In this document: piece by piece, positions 1-4,410 of the stretch
Position numbering within the stretch: the stretch's first letter is position 1
How the letters are laid out: each line of letters begins with the position of its first letter
From: Candidatus Kapaibacterium sp.
GTDB lineage: Bacteria > Bacteroidota > Ignavibacteria > Kapaibacteriales > UBA961
Direction: 5' to 3'
Length of the DNA: 6,567 nt
Assembly (NCBI GenBank): GCA_023259575.1
Contig: JALRHN010000114.1
Location: forward strand, 1 to 6,567
The notes under the pieces: generated by a model
The model's input: only the letters and a program-made list of their open reading frames with translations
Databases searched by the model: none
Told to the model about the DNA's origin: nothing
Program-made: the position numbers and the translations under genes

Positions 1-260
1 CTAAAGTAACTATCAAAAACACTTCGACACAGACTATTGTATTATCTGATTTTGAAGCAACAAATGGCATTAGTATAAATCTTATGAAGCCTACAACTCT
101 TCCTGGTGGTGGCGAAGTAGAGATTATTGCAAAAGTAGCCCCTAAAGAAAAAGGTTATTTTAATGGATCTGTTAAAATGAAGACTGATCATCCTGATTAT
201 CCTACTTTAGATCTAACAGCTTATGGAAATGTAAAAGCTTCAATTGTAGATCCAAAATAA
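1..260 (+). CDS. C-terminal fragment of a DUF1573/HYDIN-like beta-sandwich protein (5' end outside window)
   Basis: Reading from base 3, an open frame of 85 codons runs to a TAA at 258-260; the beginning of the gene lies before the window. The fragment reads as one Ig-like beta-sandwich repeat: an opening strand KVTIKNTSTQTIVL, a middle P-x-x-L-P-G-G-G-E-V-E-I-I-A-K-V segment, then G-Y-F-N-G-S-V-K-M-K-T-D-H-P-D-Y-P and a closing L-D-L-T-A-Y-G-N-V. This order (polar Asn-Thr turn, 'PGG...' before a strand, 'G.F.G.V...TDHP..P.L.L..YG.V') is typical of DUF1573 and related ASPM/SPD-2/HYDIN domains of secreted or periplasmic proteins. DUF1573 proteins are often found near MauE/DoxX-type proteins such as the one at 813, but here a minus-strand gene separates the two. 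Function is unknown; only the fold family is supported. Confidence 0.7.
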   Translation, partial: KVTIKNTSTQTIVLSDFEATNGISINLMKPTTLPGGGEVEIIAKVAPKEKGYFNGSVKMKTDHPDYPTLDLTAYGNVKASIVDPK

Positions 261-280
261 GACGCATTGTAGAATAGATA

Positions 281-310
281 AAAAAAGAGGCTTATTGCCT
301 CTTTTTTTTT
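281..310. terminator. Bidirectional rho-independent terminator
   Basis: A perfect 11-bp inverted repeat (AAAAAAGAGGC at 281-291, GCCTCTTTTTT at 297-307) encloses a 5-base loop TTATT. On the plus strand the T run extends to 310 (nine T), 20 bases after the stop of the DUF1573-like gene. On the minus strand the hairpin is followed by seven T (280-286 in complement) and so also ends the gene at 292-666. The stop codon of that gene (292-294) lies in the loop and its last codons form one arm. Confidence 0.9.
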
Positions 311-666
311 GTATACGACAACAACTTATTTAAAAGGTTAATATGTCCAATCAAAGGAATTTGTTTTGTATTACCTCTAATCACATTTATTACACCATAT
401 GCTGAGCAAGCAAAACCAAAATATATTATAGCACCACCTATCTGATGTGAAAATGGTAGAAAAGGGATACCATCAATTAAACTACCTAAAAAATATAGAA
501 GCCATATCAAAATACCCTGATTAAAATGATGCAGAACAAAATTATTATTAACATTCGAGAACATAGGAACAATAATGCAACACAATAAATACGAACAGAC
601 TGCAGTTAGTTTTTTAAGTTCACCCTGATTATAACCTTCAGTTGTAAATTGCTCTTGGTTTTCCAT
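292..666 (-). CDS. DUF4870/Tic20-like small membrane protein
   Basis: The 124-residue protein has three hydrophobic segments at about residues 20-37, 43-64 and 76-98. Between the first two lies FVLHHFNQG (43-51), which matches the 'FVRFHANQG' signature of DUF4870/Tic20-like bacterial membrane proteins. The third helix is followed by G-V-I-N-V-I-R-G-N-T-K-Q-I-P-L-I-G (91-107), matching the family's 'GIINALxGKxKELPLIG' end. The N-terminus (MENQEQFTTEGYNQGE) is polar and probably cytoplasmic; the C-terminus is very basic (KKKRQ). Family members are short integral membrane proteins of unknown role. The ATG at 666 is supported by GGAG seven bases upstream and a TATAAT about 40 bases upstream. It is a single-gene transcript diverging from the operon at 813. 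Confidence 0.8.
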   Translation of the reverse strand: MENQEQFTTEGYNQGELKKLTAVCSYLLCCIIVPMFSNVNNNFVLHHFNQGILIWLLYFLGSLIDGIPFLPFSHQIGGAIIYFGFACSAYGVINVIRGNTKQIPLIGHINLLNKLLSYTKKKRQ

Positions 667-673
667 AATATAA

Positions 674-677
674 CTCC
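674..677 (-). promoter_or_regulatory. Ribosome binding site for the 666 start
   Basis: On the minus strand CGGAGTT (678-672) carries GGAG seven bases before the ATG at 666. It fixes this start for the small membrane protein. Confidence 0.75.
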
Positions 678-703
678 GATTTTCTATCCACTGAAAAAAG
701 ACA

Positions 704-709
704 ATTATA
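704..709 (-). promoter_or_regulatory. Sigma70-like -10 box (TATAAT) for the 292-666 gene
   Basis: The minus strand reads TATAAT exactly, in a very AT-rich context, 37 bases before the start codon. This would give a leader of roughly 30 bases containing the GGAG site. No good -35 hexamer lies 16-18 bases upstream (TTCCCA at 19 bases is the nearest), so the promoter is supported mainly by the -10 box and its position. Confidence 0.5.
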
Positions 710-761
710 GAAATTTACACATTTTAGATGGGAAATGATTCTAATTTTTGTTTTGTTCACA

Positions 762-779
762 GTAATTTGGCGTAATTTG
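762..779 (+). repeat. GTAATTTG direct repeat at 10-bp pitch
   Basis: GTAATTTG occurs at 762-769 and again at 772-779, separated by GC, so the two copies repeat at 10 bp, about one helical turn. They lie 34-51 bases before the MauE/DoxX start codon, where a promoter or a regulator site would be expected. Each copy also resembles a shortened version of the TAnnTTTG promoter element known from Bacteroidota (one base fewer between TA and TTTG). Whether it is an operator, a promoter element or chance is open. Confidence 0.45.
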
Positions 780-793
780 TAAGCGAATATTAT
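767..793 (+). promoter_or_regulatory. Weak candidate promoter for the MauE/DoxX-pth operon
   Basis: TTGGCG (767-772) and TATTAT (788-793) could act as -35 and -10, but the 15-base spacer is short; shifting the -10 to TATATC (791-796) gives 18 bases with a poorer hexamer. The TTGGCG overlaps the GTAATTTG repeats. Given the divergent arrangement and the strong terminator upstream, a promoter must lie somewhere in 667-812; this placement is only a best guess. Confidence 0.3.
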
Positions 794-800
794 ATCTTAA

Positions 801-806
801 AAAGGA
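801..806 (+). promoter_or_regulatory. Ribosome binding site for the 813 start
   Basis: AAAGGA lies six bases before the ATG at 813 and supports that start. Confidence 0.65.
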
Positions 807-812
807 TACATC

Positions 813-1466
813 ATGATTTCATTGTCATCAATTGGAACATTATTAATTAGACTTTTAATTGGATCTGCATTTGCATTTGCTGGGATCGTTAAAATAGGCA
901 CTGCTGTTCCAAAACCACCTACATTAACGTTAATTCCTAATCTTCCAATAGCACTTTTTGGTATTGCACTACCATGGATAGAATTACTATTTGGCTTAAT
1001 GATAATTAGTGGAATGGCTTATAATCATACTTATATACTTAGAACAGCTCGTATATTAATTGGATCAATATTTATTTTTGCAGCAATAGATAAAATTGCA
1101 AATCCTGATGCATTTGCAAAAAGTATCAATAATTTTCATGTTTTACCTTATTCAATGCTTAATCTCCCGGCATTAATTCTTCCATGGGTAGAATTACTAT
1201 GTGGAATTATGGTTTTAATGGGAATTAAACAAAAAGCAAGTTCTTTATTGATTTCTGGAATGTTGGCAGTATTTATCATCGCTATTATTGCTGCAATATT
1301 CCGAGGCTATAATATAAATTGTGGATGCTTCGGAGAAAATTCTCCTGCTGCAGCTGCAGAAGTTACTAAAGTAGGTTGGACAAAAGTGATTGAAGATCTG
1401 CGTTGGTTAATTGCTTCTCTCTTTTTATACTTTTATTCTGAACATACAGTGGAGGAAGAGATATAA
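813..1466 (+). CDS. MauE/DoxX-family redox-associated membrane protein with duplicated N-terminal half
   Basis: The 217-residue inner-membrane protein carries a standard MauE/DoxX core from about residue 77: RILIGSIFIFAAIDKIANP (first helix), a loop ending LP, LPWVELLCGIMVLMG (second helix, 123-137), a third helix at about 143-163, then N-C-G-C-F-G (Cys170, Cys172) and W..VIEDLRWLIASLFLYFY as the last helix. The CGCFG motif before the last helix marks the redox-associated branch; in methylamine utilisation MauE helps disulfide formation or maturation, while most homologues are uncharacterised. Residues 11-68 form an extra helix pair clearly copied from the core (R.LIGS.F.FA.I.KI and LPW.ELL.G.M shared), giving about six helices instead of four. 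The gene overlaps pth by one base (TAATG), so the two are probably cotranscribed and translationally coupled. No thioredoxin or rhodanese partner is visible. Confidence 0.85.
   Translation: MISLSSIGTLLIRLLIGSAFAFAGIVKIGTAVPKPPTLTLIPNLPIALFGIALPWIELLFGLMIISGMAYNHTYILRTARILIGSIFIFAAIDKIANPDAFAKSINNFHVLPYSMLNLPALILPWVELLCGIMVLMGIKQKASSLLISGMLAVFIIAIIAAIFRGYNINCGCFGENSPAAAAEVTKVGWTKVIEDLRWLIASLFLYFYSEHTVEEEI
855..1204 (+). repeat. Internal duplication within the MauE/DoxX gene (two diverged copies)
   Basis: Copy 1 (about 849-1016, residues 13-68) and copy 2 (about 1050-1226, residues 80-138) align over the whole first helix pair. At the DNA level TTAATTGGATC occurs at 855-865 and 1056-1066, and 969-994 matches 1179-1204 at 23 of 26 positions. 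The offset changes from 201 to 210 bases, meaning a three-residue length difference in the loop. At the protein level residues 13-28 and 80-95 share 11 of 16 and residues 53-68 and 123-138 share 9 of 16. Confidence 0.8.
1451..1458 (+). promoter_or_regulatory. Ribosome binding site for pth inside the upstream gene
   Basis: GGAGGAAG lies in the last codons of the MauE/DoxX gene, 7-10 bases before the pth ATG at 1466, depending on how it is paired. With the TAATG overlap it supports translational coupling and this start. Confidence 0.75.
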
Positions 1467-2035
1467 TGCAACATTGGCTCATCGTAGGATTAGGTAATCC
1501 AGGAGATAAATACGCTGATACAAGGCATAATATTGGATGGATGATTGCATTAGCTTTAGCACAATCATGTAAAGTAGAATTTAAAGATGGGAAAGGTAAT
1601 TGGAAACAAGCAGAATGCTCCTTGCATGGTAAAAAAATAACAATTATGCTTCCTTTAACATATATGAATAATTCAGGGCAAGCAGCTGGTGATTTTATTA
1701 GATATTATAAAGTACCATCTGAGCATGTTATTGCATTAATAGATGAATATAATTTTCCTTTAGGAAAAATGCAGTTAAAACAGGGTGGATCTGATGGTGG
1801 ACATAATGGAACTGCTTCTATGATAGCTCATATTGGACCAAGTTTCTGGCGATTTAGATTTGGTATAGATAAAAATTTTGGGCCTGGAGAAATGGCTGAT
1901 TATGTATTATCTAGCTTTGCTAAGTACGAAGATGACGGATTAAAAGAAATGATAGAAAGAGGTGTGAAATCTATTCAGATGTTTTTGGGGAATAATCCTG
2001 CTAGAGCTTTACAACAAATTAACTCAATAAAGTAA
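1466..2035 (+). CDS. pth: Peptidyl-tRNA hydrolase (aminoacyl-tRNA hydrolase), Pth family
   Basis: Pth cleaves the ester bond of peptidyl-tRNAs released from ribosomes, freeing tRNA for reuse in the cytoplasm. The 189-residue length is normal (about 190). The family signatures are in order: GLGNPG (8-13) with Asn11, TRHNIG (19-24) with the catalytic His21, TYMNNSG (65-71) with Asn68, Asp93 in LIDEYNFPLG, and GGSDGGHNG (107-115) with Asn114. These match the E. coli active-site residues Asn10, His20, Asn68, Asp93 and Asn114. The residue before Asp93 is Ile rather than the common His, a lineage variation that leaves the catalytic set intact. It is the second gene of the operon, starting in the stop codon of the MauE/DoxX gene. 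Its TAA is followed directly by the complement of the next gene's stop. pth is more usually found next to ribosomal protein L25 or other translation genes, so this partner is uncommon in my experience. Confidence 0.95.
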   Translation: MQHWLIVGLGNPGDKYADTRHNIGWMIALALAQSCKVEFKDGKGNWKQAECSLHGKKITIMLPLTYMNNSGQAAGDFIRYYKVPSEHVIALIDEYNFPLGKMQLKQGGSDGGHNGTASMIAHIGPSFWRFRFGIDKNFGPGEMADYVLSSFAKYEDDGLKEMIERGVKSIQMFLGNNPARALQQINSIK

Positions 2036-4333
2036 TTATAATACTTCAAGCAGAAAAGATATTTGAGCCATACCCTGAATCATTGGTGGTAGAGTAATTC
2101 TTTTCGCAGATTCTATCATGCATTGTTCCACTTCTTCGATATTCAACTCTGAATCAGCAAGAGAAATCTCAGTTAAAGCGCCTTCGTCATTAAAAATGAA
2201 TAGTAATTGCACATTTCCTTGAAGATGTCTAAACTTTTTTAAAGCCTCTGCATAGCATTCTTGCATGCCACTTAATTGTTGCTCGATTGTAGATCTCACT
2301 TTCTCAATTATTGTATTATCTAGCACTTTTTCTGTCATAATAGATTCTACACTAATCAATCCCTCTTCATCATGTGCGGCAGCATCGGCATAATTACATG
2401 CAGCCTCAACCTCAACAACAGATGTTCTTGCTAATTGTTGTCCAGAAGCATTACTAACCAAAGTTCCACCATTTAAATTCAATGGTTGATACATCAATGC
2501 AATTACATTTTTTGACTTATTATAATCCGAACCATTAATTCCAAATGAAGTATAAGGTGTTTGAAATCCATATTTCATACCAAGTTTGGTAATTTCTTTT
2601 ACACGATCATTATTTCTGTCATATACATTATAGTCAATTAATACCGAAGCCCTTTGTTTTGCCCATAAATACTGTAAACCTTTATTAGAGGCCAATGGTT
2701 TTGCCAAAGAAATGTCAATTGTTTGAACAAATTCTTTGTTTCCATGTAAACCAGTTATCACAATTCTGCCTTTAGGTTTTCCTTTGTATTTTCCAAATAG
2801 TAATACAGGTCTGTCTGAAAATAAATCAGGATAACTTGCTGGTTCTAAGGAGTTTACATCAAATCCATCAAATCCAACTTTTAGCTTTGTTAATGATGGT
2901 TTTTGAATATAATCAGCAAATCGAATTGCTTCTTTATTCAATTCTTCCTGAGACCCTCTAAGAACAAAATTATCTGTCATCGTTAATCTATGAACAGCTG
3001 AAAAAAACCGCTCATTGATTTCTTTGCCAACTGCTAGAGTAAATACATTCGCATCTTGTAATTGTTTGGTGATAGCATCATATACATCTGTATTGGCATC
3101 CATAAAACCATTTGTTAAGATTATTATCGATCTAGATGATAAATCAGACTGTAAAGGTTTTACCTGTATTTGTTGTAAAACATCGATTAATTGAATTGGC
3201 TCCAATCCTTCGGTAGAATGTATTCTTTGCAAATAAACGCCAGCCCTTGAGATTATGTCTTTAGTACACAATTGGGATTCTTCATCAAGACGAGTATTTT
3301 CTGGTCCAAAATGAATGATATTCAATTTATCTTGTTCTCGCAATCCTTTAGAAAATACTTTCCAGAACTCATTTGCAGAATTATCTTGTAATGAAGCAGA
3401 ATCACAAACAATAATATATTCATGCCCCAATGATTCTTTTCGAGTTTCTGCCTTAGATGGAGGATTGATGGAAAGTAAAAAATACTTGTCTTTACCTTCT
3501 TCATACATCATCAAATTTGCTTGAGGCTCAATATCAGCAAATCTATATGATAATATTATGGGTTTACTTTGCGCAGCATCAGCTATAGAATAAGTACATA
3601 TTGCCTCTTGTTCTGTATGTTGAATAGAACAATCATCCGCTTTTAACAATGATAGATTGCCACCTTTAGCAATAATAGCATTCACTTGTAATGAACCCAA
3701 TGGATATTCTTTTACTGCTTCGAAACTAGTATCTGCATATGTATCTCTATGCAAAGGAACATAGTCCAATACTTTTAAATAATGAGATTGAACCGGTTTT
3801 GGCAAACTAATGGTATAGAGGCCAAAGCTAGGTTTTATCATTTCGGTATAATGAATCTCTGTAAAGATTATAGAACCAGGTTGAATATGAGATACATGCA
3901 TCTGAATAGCATCTGGATCATCAATTGTCAAGAAAAAAGGATCAAATTTCTTTTTTGCTTTATCATACATTTCCCGAACTTTTTCCCTATCCTTCATCTC
4001 TGCTTTAATTGTCTGATTACCTATCTTTACTGTACATCCATGAATAGTTATAGATGGAGCGCCTGGCATTAGTAAAGCTCCGTCAAGAATATTTGACCCT
4101 TTATACACATATTTCTGTTGTATCGTAATATCTGCTATAATTCCACTGATTTTAGCATTAATCACAGTAGATTCTAATAATAAAGAATCGATATCAGGGG
4201 CATCACTATTTATGATCATTCTTGGTGACTCTACAGCATGAACCTCTATTGTAATAAGCGAGATGCCTATTAGCAGTAAAAAGCTATACAGTAAAACGTG
4301 TAATAATCTCATAGTAATGATATGTTTAGCCAT
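2036..4333 (-). CDS. Exported VIT + VWA domain protein with C-terminal AgmX/PglI-type domain
   Basis: The 765-residue protein begins with a signal peptide (hydrophobic stretch about 10-28, possible cleavage after VHA at 31-33), so it is probably periplasmic or outer-surface. Residues about 50-180 form a VIT domain (V.NAKISG.IADITIQQKYVY, L.MPGAPS.T..G, K.REKVREMYDKA), as in inter-alpha-trypsin inhibitor heavy chains. A VWA-like domain spans about 303-475 and is followed by the usual VIT/VWA tail, with PDLFSDRPVLLFGKYKG (502-518), LWAKQR (556-561) and YGFQTPYTSF (588-597). Residues about 688-765 are an AgmX/PglI C-terminal-like domain (C693-Y...GNV.L.F...G.L......S.L....VEQC738). The VWA metal site is degenerate: DSASL at 311-315 in place of DxSxS, and TNG at 407-409 in place of TDG. 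It is the second gene after the heparinase-like gene. No Shine-Dalgarno sequence precedes Met1 or the alternative Met8 (ATG at 4312), which gives an equally good signal peptide. The family is thought to act in surface protein interactions; the role here is unknown. Confidence 0.88.
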   Translation of the reverse strand: MAKHIITMRLLHVLLYSFLLLIGISLITIEVHAVESPRMIINSDAPDIDSLLLESTVINAKISGIIADITIQQKYVYKGSNILDGALLMPGAPSITIHGCTVKIGNQTIKAEMKDREKVREMYDKAKKKFDPFFLTIDDPDAIQMHVSHIQPGSIIFTEIHYTEMIKPSFGLYTISLPKPVQSHYLKVLDYVPLHRDTYADTSFEAVKEYPLGSLQVNAIIAKGGNLSLLKADDCSIQHTEQEAICTYSIADAAQSKPIILSYRFADIEPQANLMMYEEGKDKYFLLSINPPSKAETRKESLGHEYIIVCDSASLQDNSANEFWKVFSKGLREQDKLNIIHFGPENTRLDEESQLCTKDIISRAGVYLQRIHSTEGLEPIQLIDVLQQIQVKPLQSDLSSRSIIILTNGFMDANTDVYDAITKQLQDANVFTLAVGKEINERFFSAVHRLTMTDNFVLRGSQEELNKEAIRFADYIQKPSLTKLKVGFDGFDVNSLEPASYPDLFSDRPVLLFGKYKGKPKGRIVITGLHGNKEFVQTIDISLAKPLASNKGLQYLWAKQRASVLIDYNVYDRNNDRVKEITKLGMKYGFQTPYTSFGINGSDYNKSKNVIALMYQPLNLNGGTLVSNASGQQLARTSVVEVEAACNYADAAAHDEEGLISVESIMTEKVLDNTIIEKVRSTIEQQLSGMQECYAEALKKFRHLQGNVQLLFIFNDEGALTEISLADSELNIEEVEQCMIESAKRITLPPMIQGMAQISFLLEVL

Positions 4334-4342
4334 GTATGGTAA

Positions 4343-4373
4343 ATATTAGTGCAAATTTATTCAAAATTCTGAA
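4343..4373 (-). promoter_or_regulatory. Candidate promoter and near-palindrome before the VIT/VWA gene
   Basis: The minus strand carries TAATAT (4348-4343) as a possible -10 box only nine bases before the 4333 ATG, with a poor -35 (TTCAGA, 19-base spacer). The possible -35 overlaps TTCAAAATTCTGAA (4360-4373 on the plus strand), which is palindromic at 12 of 14 positions and could be an operator. If used, transcription would start almost at the first ATG (near-leaderless) or 20-odd bases before the Met8 start. All of this is weak and the gene may simply be read through from 4411. Confidence 0.3.
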
Positions 4374-4410
4374 TCTATCTTGTTTAGCGTGATTTATTAG
4401 CACTTCTGTT

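Noticed and set aside
667..812. Divergent intergenic region considered for a small RNA or riboswitch
   Set aside because: It holds no stable stem-loop or conserved riboswitch-like core that I can see; promoter elements and the short direct repeat explain it sufficiently.
2031..2045. AGTA...TACT inverted repeat at the junction of the convergent genes, considered as a terminator
   Set aside because: Only four base pairs with central mismatches and no T run; too weak to end transcription.
3322..3504. Minus-strand open frame of 60 codons in another frame of the VIT/VWA gene
   Set aside because: It is an alternative frame within the VWA domain; the real frame carries conserved motifs, so this is a shadow.
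3315..3524. Plus-strand open frame of 69 codons inside the VIT/VWA gene
   Set aside because: It lies wholly antisense to a well-supported gene with clear domain motifs, has no ribosome binding site of note and no recognisable protein features.
3782..4072. Plus-strand open frame of 96 codons antisense to the VIT domain
   Set aside because: The composition (many Phe, Ile, Asn, His) looks like antisense of AT-rich coding DNA, and the opposite strand encodes the conserved VIT domain.
4387..4403. GTG...CAC inverted repeat between the heparinase-like and VIT/VWA genes, considered as a terminator
   Set aside because: The stem is only three contiguous base pairs and no T run follows on the minus strand; read-through between the two genes is more likely.
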